From Ectobacillus sp048976805 (GTDB lineage: Bacteria; Bacillota; Bacilli; Bacillales; Bacillaceae_G): 64,000 nucleotides of DNA. The notes beneath the pieces are model-generated. The model saw only the letters and a list, made by a program, of their open reading frames with translations, had not been told where the DNA came from and did no database searches. A program made the position numbers and the translations under genes. The stretch lies in assembly GCA_048976805.1 (NCBI GenBank), contig JBHGUR010000035.1, positions 5,116 to 69,115 on the forward strand. Direction: 5' to 3'. Below are positions 8,511-15,532 of this stretch, one piece after another (position 1 is the stretch's first letter; every line of letters starts with the position of its first letter).

Positions 8511-9421
8511 CATCTGTATACGAAGTATGGGAAGCTGTCGCATCCCGCAATGAGCCTTGTGTGATGGCAACTATTATACAAACAGTTGGTTCTTCATACC
8601 AAAAAGAAGGCGCGGTGATGGCGATGTGGGAGGATGGCGCGCGGCTGGGAATGCTAAGCGCCGGCTGTATCGAAGAAGACTTGCTTTGCCGAGCGAAAGA
8701 GCTGCAAGCTGGCGGATGGCTGATTTGTGAATATGACACATCGGACGAACAAGACTTTTTATGGACTGTCGGCTGCAACGGGCAAATTCGCGTGTTGCTG
8801 GAGCAAGTGCATACACAATGCTTGGAGCAGCTTAATGCTGTCGTAAAAGAATTTCAAAAAGGCTACGGAGTTCGAGTTATAAAAGACCTTTCTAATAATC
8901 ATGCTTATTTTATCAGCGATAGCGGGCAGGCGTTTGGAAACTTGCCGAACAAGCATGGGGACATCTATGAGCAATATATTCCGCCAAAACCTCGGCTCTA
9001 TATATTTGGCGCAGGAGAAGATGCAAAGCCGCTTGTCTGCTTGGCAAAAACGGTCGGCTTTTCCGTCACTGTATGCGACTGGAGAGAACAATGGTGCACC
9101 CAGCTGCGCTTTCCTGAAGCTGATGCGTGCATCATCGGATTTCCAAAAGAAATTGTTCCTGTTTTGTCTCTTGCTTCAAATGATTTTGTTGTGATTATGA
9201 CACATCATTTTCAAAGAGACCAAGAATTATGGGAACTATTAAATAAGCAATCGCTTCGTTATTTAGGCATTTTGGGAGCACGGCAACGAACGCAGCGTTT
9301 ATGCGGAGGAACAATACCGGACAACGTGTTTGCCCCGGTCGGCCTTCCGATTGGCGCCCGGGGCCCGAATGAAATCGCGGTAAGCATTGTTGCGGAAATG
9401 ATTCAAGTATTAAGGACGTAA
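8507..9421 (+). CDS. pucA: XdhC/CoxI-family molybdenum cofactor insertion protein
   Basis: 304 residues. XdhC-type proteins bind molybdenum cofactor, promote its sulfuration and hand it to the apo-dehydrogenase. The N-terminal domain contains TVGSSYQKEGAVMAM and SAGCIEEDL, and the C-terminal Rossmann domain begins LYIFGAGEDAKPL near residue 165 and ends with GARGPNEIAVSIVAEM, all typical of the family. GTG start overlaps the pucE stop. In B. subtilis the homologue is PucA and is required for enzyme activity. Confidence 0.88.
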   Translation: MTSVYEVWEAVASRNEPCVMATIIQTVGSSYQKEGAVMAMWEDGARLGMLSAGCIEEDLLCRAKELQAGGWLICEYDTSDEQDFLWTVGCNGQIRVLLEQVHTQCLEQLNAVVKEFQKGYGVRVIKDLSNNHAYFISDSGQAFGNLPNKHGDIYEQYIPPKPRLYIFGAGEDAKPLVCLAKTVGFSVTVCDWREQWCTQLRFPEADACIIGFPKEIVPVLSLASNDFVVIMTHHFQRDQELWELLNKQSLRYLGILGARQRTQRLCGGTIPDNVFAPVGLPIGARGPNEIAVSIVAEMIQVLRT

Positions 9422-9425
9422 AAAT

Positions 9426-10034
9426 ATGAATATTATCGGCCTCTATCTTGCAGCAGGGGCTGGGAAGCGAATGAAAACGGCTGTACACAAGCTCTGCCTT
9501 CCTGTAGGCGACAAGCCACTGGGGAGTATTGCCTTGCAAACTGCTTTTTCTTCCCAGCTTTCTTCTATTATTGTTGTGACGAATGAAACAGATTGGCTGC
9601 TGCCCCATTTTTACGGGGAGCGGCTTATCATTCTTTCTTGTGAACAGGCATCTCTCGGCCAAGCGTATTCCCTGCGCTGCGGCTTAGAGAAAGCCGAAAG
9701 CTTGCAAGCTGACGCAGTATTAGTTATGCTGGCGGATCAGCCGTTCATTCCAAAACAGATAATTAATGATATTTTACATAATTATAGGCGTGAACCGGAA
9801 AACGCCTATATAGCATCCTGCCACCAAGGTATTCCGAGACCGCCTGTTTTATTATCGCGCAGCGTATTCTCGCTTCTCAAACAGCTGCAGGGCGATCAAG
9901 GGGCCCGTTCTATTTTTAACAACCCTTTCATAACAGGCAAACTTCTTTCATATGAGGACCCAAAATGGTTTTATGATGTCGATACGCCAGAAAATTATAA
10001 AACAATCTGCCGGCAGCCTACATCTTTTTTATAG
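9426..10034 (+). CDS. pucB: MobA-like nucleotidyltransferase (molybdenum cofactor cytidylyl/guanylyltransferase type)
   Basis: 202 residues. The signature LAAGAGKRM at residue 8 and a DQP motif near residue 107 identify the NTP-transferase fold used to attach CMP or GMP to molybdopterin. The gene follows pucA by four bases. The homologous PucB of B. subtilis is needed for xanthine dehydrogenase maturation. Which nucleotide it transfers is not visible from sequence. It is the last gene of the overlapping block; 63 bases then separate it from an unrelated membrane protein. Confidence 0.85.
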   Translation: MNIIGLYLAAGAGKRMKTAVHKLCLPVGDKPLGSIALQTAFSSQLSSIIVVTNETDWLLPHFYGERLIILSCEQASLGQAYSLRCGLEKAESLQADAVLVMLADQPFIPKQIINDILHNYRREPENAYIASCHQGIPRPPVLLSRSVFSLLKQLQGDQGARSIFNNPFITGKLLSYEDPKWFYDVDTPENYKTICRQPTSFL

Positions 10035-10097
10035 AAAAATCCAAAGATATCCTTTAAGATATAGAAGCAAGAACAGCAATAGAAAGGATAAAGAGTT

Positions 10098-10838
10098 GTG
10101 AAAAAACTAGATGTACTGCTCATGCTGCTTAGCTTGTTGTTTCCTGTTGCCGGTATCATGAACCAAATCCCTCTGCAGTTATCATTATTTATGGGAGGGT
10201 TATTGTTTATAACAAGTTTCGGCAGCTACTTTGCTAAACGTATGAATTCGCGAATTTTCAGTTGGGCGGCCTATACAGCATTTATTGTATTTTTGCTGTC
10301 GCTGTGGAACCAGTATGTAACAACAGATTCTCTTGTCGCAAATGTTAAAGTCGCTGCCTGCATTGCTGCTGTTCCCTTTTTATTCCGCTTCCGTACCTAT
10401 GCAATCACAATCGGGCTGCTTGGATTATGGGGCGCTGTATTATGGGATGTAAAGGAGGCCCAATCATTGGCCGTTTTGCAGCGCATGATGCATACAATCC
10501 CGACGGAACGGCTATATGTATTCGCCTTGGCGTCCGGCTTTTTGCTTGGCGGCTGGCTTGGAAACATTACAACCCCTAAGGAGTGGCGGGAAAAAGCAAA
10601 TAAAGCAAAAAGGAAGAAAAAAAGCCGAAAACTTACAATCCCGATGCCTAGCCTTCCAAAATTGAAAATAAAAATATGGAAATTCGGGCGAAAATCTTCT
10701 GCGCCTCAGAAAATCCGTCCGCATGAACCGGCTTATGAAGAACATATTAAAACTGTAAACATGGAGCAAACAAGCGAGCCCGAGCCGCCCCGCGGACAAA
10801 CGAGAATGGAGCGAAGAAAAAATCGGTATCGTGCTTAA
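10098..10838 (+). CDS. Membrane protein with basic C-terminal tail, unknown
   Basis: 246 residues. Five or six hydrophobic segments occupy residues 5-160 and the rest is a strongly basic stretch (KANKAKRKKKSRK, then KLKIKIWKFGRK) ending in a Pro/Glu/Arg-rich tail, expected in the cytoplasm. GTG start with AAAGGATAAAGAG upstream. No family recognised. It is on the same strand as the xanthine dehydrogenase operon but probably a separate unit. Confidence 0.65.
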   Translation: MKKLDVLLMLLSLLFPVAGIMNQIPLQLSLFMGGLLFITSFGSYFAKRMNSRIFSWAAYTAFIVFLLSLWNQYVTTDSLVANVKVAACIAAVPFLFRFRTYAITIGLLGLWGAVLWDVKEAQSLAVLQRMMHTIPTERLYVFALASGFLLGGWLGNITTPKEWREKANKAKRKKKSRKLTIPMPSLPKLKIKIWKFGRKSSAPQKIRPHEPAYEEHIKTVNMEQTSEPEPPRGQTRMERRKNRYRA

Positions 10839-10864
10839 ACAGCAGTGTATGGAGGTATTGTATC

Positions 10865-11113
10865 ATGGAACATAAAGTAATCATTTACACACAAGAAACA
10901 TGCGGTCCTTGCCACGCAGAAAAAGCATGGCTGCAAGATAACAATATTTCATTTGAAGAAAGAGATATCCGCAAAAATCCGGCTTACTTGGAAGAAGCGC
11001 TGCAGCTTGGGGCAAGCGCTACACCGGTAACGGTAATTCATACAAGCGCCGGCCATGAAGTTGTGATGGGGTTTGATAAAGAAAAACTCTCCGCGTTATT
11101 AAATCTGAGCTAA
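10865..11113 (+). CDS. Glutaredoxin/NrdH-like thiol-disulfide protein
   Basis: 82 residues with a thioredoxin fold of glutaredoxin size. The redox motif CGPC sits at residues 13-16 and the cis-proline loop at SATPVTV. GGAGGT precedes the ATG. CGPC is the thioredoxin-type dithiol motif in a glutaredoxin-sized body, as in many Bacillus NrdH/YtnI-like proteins. The partner is unknown. Followed by a terminator. Confidence 0.85.
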   Translation: MEHKVIIYTQETCGPCHAEKAWLQDNNISFEERDIRKNPAYLEEALQLGASATPVTVIHTSAGHEVVMGFDKEKLSALLNLS

Positions 11114-11123
11114 ACACATAAAT

Positions 11124-11159
11124 GAACGGGAATCCGCAACTAAAACGCGGGTTCTTTTT
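11124..11159 (+). terminator. Terminator after the glutaredoxin-like gene
   Basis: GAACGGGAATCCGC / GCGGGTTC imperfect stem followed by TTTTTATT. Confidence 0.7.
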
Positions 11160-11227
11160 ATTGGCATCGTACAATACCTAAATTTATAATTAATAATTAA
11201 GGCAACTAGAAGGATAAGGAGAATGTC

Positions 11228-11986
11228 ATGAAGCTGATTTCTTGGAACGTAAATGGTATTAGAGCTTGTGTGCGCAAAGGTTTTTTGCAGTACTTTGAAG
11301 AAATGGATGCGGATATATTCTGCATACAAGAAACAAAATTACAAGAAGGTCAAATTCGGCTTGAACTAGAAAATTACTTTCAATATTGGAATTATGCAGT
11401 AAAAAAGGGATATTCCGGTACAGCTGTATTTACAAAGAAACAGCCATTATCGGTTACGTACGGTGTAGGGCCGGAGGAAACAGAGCCAGAAGGCCGTATT
11501 ATCACATTAGAATTCGAGAGGTTTTATCTTGTGAATGTATATACACCGAATTCACAACGAGATTTGGCAAGGCTGGATTATCGGCTTTCCTGGGAAGATA
11601 ATATCCGCAGTTATCTGAAAGATTTGGATAACCGTAAGCCAGTCATTTTATGCGGCGATTTGAACGTAGCACATCAAGAAATCGACTTAAAAAACCCAAA
11701 GCCCAATAAAGGAAACTCCGGATTTACAGAAGAAGAACGGGAAAAAATGACGCAGTTGCTAAAATTCGGGTTTATTGATACGTTTCGCTATTTATATCCC
11801 GACAAAGAAGGCGCATATACGTGGTGGTCATATATGAACCAAGCAAGGGAGCGAAATATAGGGTGGAGAATCGATTATTTTATTGTGTCGGATACATTGA
11901 AGAAGTCGATCCAAGATGCCCAAATTCATGCCCATGTAATGGGAAGCGATCATTGCCCTGTCGTTTTGGAACTGGTGCAAAAATAA
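11228..11986 (+). CDS. exoA: Exodeoxyribonuclease III / AP endonuclease
   Basis: 252 residues, full length for the ExoA/Xth branch of the endonuclease-exonuclease-phosphatase fold. Motifs: SWNVNGIRA at residue 5, QETKLQ near 34, CGDLNVAH near 140 and the catalytic GSDHCPV near 240. It incises abasic sites in base excision repair and removes 3' blocks. Start ATG with AAGGAGAATGTC. Monocistronic; a structured repeat starts 14 bases after its stop and could form part of its 3' UTR. Confidence 0.95.
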   Translation: MKLISWNVNGIRACVRKGFLQYFEEMDADIFCIQETKLQEGQIRLELENYFQYWNYAVKKGYSGTAVFTKKQPLSVTYGVGPEETEPEGRIITLEFERFYLVNVYTPNSQRDLARLDYRLSWEDNIRSYLKDLDNRKPVILCGDLNVAHQEIDLKNPKPNKGNSGFTEEEREKMTQLLKFGFIDTFRYLYPDKEGAYTWWSYMNQARERNIGWRIDYFIVSDTLKKSIQDAQIHAHVMGSDHCPVVLELVQK

Positions 11987-12000
11987 ATACTTCTAAAAAA

Positions 12001-12194
12001 TAGGATGTGTGAAACGTTAGTGTTGATAAATCCCCCTTCTCTTTGGAGGTGGAGAGTGCTCCCAGCCGTGTGTAGTAACGGTCAAGGCCTAACTCTGCCT
12101 CGTCCAAAGGAAAAACCAAAGGGAGAATATGAGTGCAGGGTACGATTGATTCTGCATAGCCGTGATGTACAGACTGATATCAAAATCAACATTG
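12001..12194. repeat. Structured dispersed repeat, copy 1 (194 bp)
   Basis: Shares TAGGATGTGT, AGTAACGGTCA, GAGTGCAGG, GATTG.TTCTGCATAGCCGT, ACAGAC and AAAATCAACATTG in the same order with 37833-37987. Predicted hairpins at CCCCCTTCTC/GGAGGTGG, GGC...GCC and TGCAG...CTGCA fall in conserved blocks. This copy is longer because of an extra hairpin (AAGGCCTAACTCTGCCT) that is absent from copy 2, and its first hairpin has different bases but keeps pairing. This suggests selection on RNA or DNA structure. No terminal inverted repeats or clear target duplication seen. Confidence 0.7.
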
Positions 12195-12327
12195 ATGCTA
12201 TTGCGAATAGCGCCGCGATGGATAAAAATTACATTCCATAGATATAATTAAGGGTTATCAAAAATGAGCAACTTTTGGGGTAGCCAAAAAAATAAAGCAG
12301 CATGGGATATGCTGCTTTTATATTATA

Positions 12328-12477
12328 TTATTCAGCATTTCCAATTACGAAAGGGTTACCGCTAATATTGCTTCTCATTTCATCAGTCAATGTAAAAGGC
12401 TCTTTTACAGTTGAATCAGAATTTGCATAATCATGATTGTGTGCGCTGCCATCATAATGAATCGGTTTTCCATCCAT
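12328..12477 (-). CDS. Small hydrophilic protein, 49 aa, unknown
   Basis: ATG at 12477 preceded by GGAGGTGATAGTT. The 49-residue product begins MDGKPIHYDGSAHNHDYANS and ends GNPFVIGNAE. It is acidic to neutral and without hydrophobic segments. Same translation-signal style as the short gene at 2447-2593. The spore-coat or core setting is a guess based on composition; no family recognised. Confidence 0.6.
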   Translation of the reverse strand: MDGKPIHYDGSAHNHDYANSDSTVKEPFTLTDEMRSNISGNPFVIGNAE

Positions 12478-12569
12478 AACTATCACCTCCATCAATCTAA
12501 CGTTAAATATAGTATATACAATATTTTACTATTCATTTCCCGCTAATAGTCCTAAATCGCGTTTTCACT

Positions 12570-12893
12570 TTATGGATTCGTATATCTCATCCATCCGCCC
12601 TCTGACGGTGCCGCCTTATACTTGCCATAAGATAGAAGCTTCAGCGCTGAACGAATAGACGAATAAAAAACTAAGCTTAGCTTTGAATCTTCCTCCATTT
12701 CATCAGGATAAGCCGTAGATTCGTAAACATAATAAGCAGCCATAATGCAGGGTACCACTTGATCCGGCTCAAATTCATAAGCGGCTGCCTCCCCGAAAAC
12801 TAAATCTATGAGGGGTTGGCTTTTACCAGCAATTTCTTTTTGGAGCAGCTTTTTTACCGGCTCCGGCACTAATTCTAATATTTTATTCTTCAT
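12570..12893 (-). CDS. Hypothetical protein, 107 aa
   Basis: Start set at ATG 12893, with GAGGTG seven bases upstream; the longer frame to 12956 lacks a site. Product begins MKNKILELVPEPVKKLLQKE and is predominantly helical, with an acidic middle (YPDEMEEDSK) and C-terminal GGWMRYTNP. No known domain recognised. Confidence 0.6.
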   Translation of the reverse strand: MKNKILELVPEPVKKLLQKEIAGKSQPLIDLVFGEAAAYEFEPDQVVPCIMAAYYVYESTAYPDEMEEDSKLSLVFYSSIRSALKLLSYGKYKAAPSEGGWMRYTNP

Positions 12894-13013
12894 AACAGTC
12901 ACCTCATCCTTTATCATATCCAGATAATTGAAAAAAATATTGCTGTTAATCCGCATGAATTAGTCCCTTTAGCACAAAATAGGTACGAATCTAAAGTAGG
13001 AGGAGACTATAAA

Positions 13014-13139
13014 ATGACAAATCGCAACGATAATCGCGAGCGTAAAAACAAATATCCCAATAACCTCAAGCAGGACACTGAATTTGCAAAAGATGTAAAT
13101 ATTAGAAGCGAAGCAACAAAAAAGGATTTAAAGAAATAA
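13014..13139 (+). CDS. Small basic protein, 41 aa, unknown
   Basis: ATG preceded by TAGGAGGAGACTATAAA. The 41-residue product starts MTNRNDNRERKNKYPNN and ends EATKKDLKK; highly charged, no aromatic core. A terminator lies 15 bases after the stop, so this is a complete single-gene unit. It resembles minor spore proteins in composition only. Confidence 0.6.
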   Translation: MTNRNDNRERKNKYPNNLKQDTEFAKDVNIRSEATKKDLKK

Positions 13140-13153
13140 GATGTGAAACTTTG

Positions 13154-13187
13154 GGCGCCTAACTCATTGGTATAGGTGCCTATTTTT
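13154..13187 (+). terminator. Terminator of the 41-aa gene
   Basis: GGGCGCCTA / TAGGTGCC stem followed by TATTTTTATG. Confidence 0.75.
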
Positions 13188-13299
13188 ATGCCTACTATTA
13201 AGTATTTTATGAATATTAGGATGTAAGAGATATCCAACAAGCGTTTCATAATGATAAAATAAAAAGCATCATCAAGATTTATAAAGGGAGAGAAGCGGC

Positions 13300-13560
13300 A
13301 TGGAGTTTATCGATTTTCGAAGCGATACAGTCACAAAACCAACGCAAGAGATGAGACGGGCAATGCTACACGCTGAGGTGGGCGATGATGTGTATGGCGA
13401 AGACCCTACCGTAAATCGCCTGGAAGCATTGGCAGCCAAAATACTGGGGAAGGAAGATGCGCTATTTGTAACAAGCGGTACACAAGGAAATCAAATAGCC
13501 ATACATGAAAAAGCAGCGGCTGTAATCACATATCTTAAGAAATGCAGTTTGCTGCAGTGA
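13300..13560 (+). pseudogene. ltaA: L-threonine aldolase, N-terminal fragment
   Basis: Residues 1-67 match the start of low-specificity threonine aldolase (PLP-dependent fold I): FIDFRSDTVTKPTQEMR, GDDVYGEDPTVNRLE, ALFVTSGTQGNQIA. The match ends abruptly and is followed by about 19 unrelated residues and a stop, giving 86 residues instead of ~340. The PLP lysine and most of the active site are lost. A good ribosome binding site (AAGGGAGAG) remains, so a short peptide may still be made. The next gene starts 13 bases later, suggesting a deletion joined it to this promoter. Confidence 0.85.
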
Positions 13561-13572
13561 GGAGAAAGTGTT

Positions 13573-13998
13573 TTGGATCAAAAGCAAACTGTACACATAG
13601 AAAAGAAATTATCAATAATCCAAAAAGTAAAAAGATGGGCAAAGCGCCTAAAGAAGCAGCTATTTGTTTTGTATGTAGCATACCAGGATGAAAGAGTGCC
13701 TTGGCACGCTAAATTGTTAACAATTCTCATTGTTGCGTATGCCTTTAGCCCTGTTGATCTTATTCCGGATTTCATTCCAGTTTTAGGTTACCTTGATGAT
13801 TTGATTCTTGTGCCATTAGGTGTCTCCTTTGCTCTCAAGCTGATTCCAAGTGAAGTTTTACATGACTCCAAACGGAAAATGGAAGAGAATCCCCTTAAAA
13901 GCAAACCTAAAAACTGGTTGGCAGGTACTATCATTATTTGTATATGGATTTTTGTTTTAATAGCGGCGGGGAGATTATTTGTTTATAAGTGGATATAG
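13573..13998 (+). CDS. YkvA/DUF1232 family membrane protein
   Basis: 141 residues with the DUF1232 core LTILIVAYAFSPVDLIPDFIPVLGYLDD near residues 47-75 (only part quoted as motif: SPVDLIPDFIP) and a C-terminal transmembrane segment at about 117-138. TTG start with GGAG upstream. The function of the family is not established. It lies between the threonine aldolase fragment and the SEC-C gene; spacing suggests co-transcription with the latter. Confidence 0.85.
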   Translation: MDQKQTVHIEKKLSIIQKVKRWAKRLKKQLFVLYVAYQDERVPWHAKLLTILIVAYAFSPVDLIPDFIPVLGYLDDLILVPLGVSFALKLIPSEVLHDSKRKMEENPLKSKPKNWLAGTIIICIWIFVLIAAGRLFVYKWI

Positions 13999-14008
13999 AG
14001 GTGAACAT

Positions 14009-15223
14009 ATGAATCATAACATAGATAGCAAGACATATGCACAATTATTCGAGGCTTTAGGAATGTTAAAAGAAACGCAGAGGCAATCGCAACAAAGAAA
14101 GGATAAAAGAATTTGGGGCGATATTTCTATTCCTTTTACACTACATGATGGCCTTGCCAGACTGACAAAAGATGAACTGCATGCGATACTGAGACAACTG
14201 GAGGTAGAGAGTGCAAGCAGCTTAAAAAAAGCAGAACTTATTTCATTATTTCAAGAAAGAATACCGAGTTCTCTTGAAACAATATGTTTGCAGCTGGACA
14301 AGGAACGTTACAACATAGTAAGAAAAATAGCCCGTAATGGCGGCTATATAGCAGCGCCCAGTTTAAAACAAAACCAAATGGAATACCTCCGCTCAATTGG
14401 CATTATATTTACAGGTATTTATAAGGAAAAAAAAATATTAGCAATGCCGCAGGAAATGATTGAGCAATTTTTGCATTTAGATGCTAGCCCCAAAACAAAT
14501 GCGATTGTCCGCCGAAATACAGAATGGATCAAGCTTACCCAAGGACTTCTTTACTATTATGGAACTTTAAGTTTAACAACGTTAACAGAAATGCTAGAAA
14601 CATACACAAATGAACAATTAAATCTAACAGAATACCTAGAAATCATTAAAAATGCAGCTTCATATTATCGGGAGATTCACATTGATAGCTACGGCTTTTC
14701 CAATAGCAGGGTGTTTGATCCAAAAAGAGTAAAAGAGGAGCATAAAATAAGGAAAAACCTTTCTTTCTTTCCTTTTTCTAAGGAGCAGCTGCTCAAAGCA
14801 GGCGAGCCTGAATATGTGGAACGGAACGAAAGCTATGTAAAGTTCGTTAATTTTATTATGCAACATTATGACATCAACAGGGAGGAAGCAGATGGCATCG
14901 TGGAAGAATGCGTGTATGCCACTAGAATAGGGAAAGGGCCTAACGATATCCTTACATATTTGCAAAGCCGACTAGAATTCGATAGTATGGATACTCTGCG
15001 AGCATTTATGGAAAGAATTGTCCATCTCATGAATAATACAAGAGAATGGTTCCTAAAAGGATATACATCTGCAGAACTGCATGAACAAGAGAAACAATTG
15101 TTAATGCCATTGCCGGCTAGTAAAGATAATGTTATAGATATGAAAACCGGAAAAAAGATAGGACGAAATGATCCGTGTCCTTGTGGGAGCGGGAAAAAAT
15201 ACAAGAAGTGTTGCGGAAGATAG
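14009..15223 (+). CDS. SEC-C zinc-motif protein with Rho-N/SAP-like segment
   Basis: 404 residues. A segment near residues 45-80 (LTKDELHAILRQLEV...LKKAELISLF) has the helix-loop-helix of Rho-N/SAP nucleic-acid binding motifs. The middle is helical and not assigned. The last 20 residues form a SEC-C zinc motif (GRNDPCPCGSGKKYKKCC), the metal-binding tail first known in SecA. Start ATG 14009 has GAGGTG upstream; the TTG at 13979 lies inside the previous gene. Proteins of this layout are uncharacterised. An accessory RNA/DNA-binding role is only suggested. Confidence 0.75.
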   Translation: MNHNIDSKTYAQLFEALGMLKETQRQSQQRKDKRIWGDISIPFTLHDGLARLTKDELHAILRQLEVESASSLKKAELISLFQERIPSSLETICLQLDKERYNIVRKIARNGGYIAAPSLKQNQMEYLRSIGIIFTGIYKEKKILAMPQEMIEQFLHLDASPKTNAIVRRNTEWIKLTQGLLYYYGTLSLTTLTEMLETYTNEQLNLTEYLEIIKNAASYYREIHIDSYGFSNSRVFDPKRVKEEHKIRKNLSFFPFSKEQLLKAGEPEYVERNESYVKFVNFIMQHYDINREEADGIVEECVYATRIGKGPNDILTYLQSRLEFDSMDTLRAFMERIVHLMNNTREWFLKGYTSAELHEQEKQLLMPLPASKDNVIDMKTGKKIGRNDPCPCGSGKKYKKCCGR

Positions 15224-15532
15224 GTAACTGGATATAGCCTTACGTTGATAAGATGATAGGGGTTTTGATGCAGGATGTTATATTAAAAGAACAGACAAGG
15301 AGTAACTCTACTCTCGAGTTACTCTTTGTCTGTTGATTGGCGTAACTGAGTGTTCCTCAGATTCTCGGCTCTGTTCCCGTTTTAGTACGAACGCCGATTG
15401 TTTCAGCAATCTCTGTTATTGCACCAGTAGCAAGGATGACATATGTAGCTTCCTTTGAGACTTTTATTTTTGTGATTGACGGAGCATTTGATGCTTGCAT
15501 GTATTTGGGGATGAAGAAAGGGGTTTTCATTC
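15224..15532. other. Gap between SEC-C gene and rph
   Basis: 309 bases. Beyond the inverted repeat at 15290-15336 no gene is supported; the plus strand is open for about 50 codons before the rph start but shows no recognisable protein. I did not find a rifamycin-associated element, the 19-bp inverted repeat known upstream of some rph genes. Confidence 0.5.
15290..15336. repeat. Long inverted repeat upstream of the rifamycin phosphotransferase-like gene
   Basis: AACAGACAAGGAGTAACTC pairs with GAGTTACTCTTTGTCTGTT across a 7-base loop with a single mismatch. It ends 67 bases after the SEC-C gene and about 200 bases before the rph start. No U tract follows on the plus strand. It may be a processed terminator, an operator or part of an attenuator. 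Confidence 0.6.

Noticed and set aside
15340..15532. Leader peptide gene before rph
   Set aside because: Open for about 50 codons but no start with ribosome binding site and no sensible sequence.
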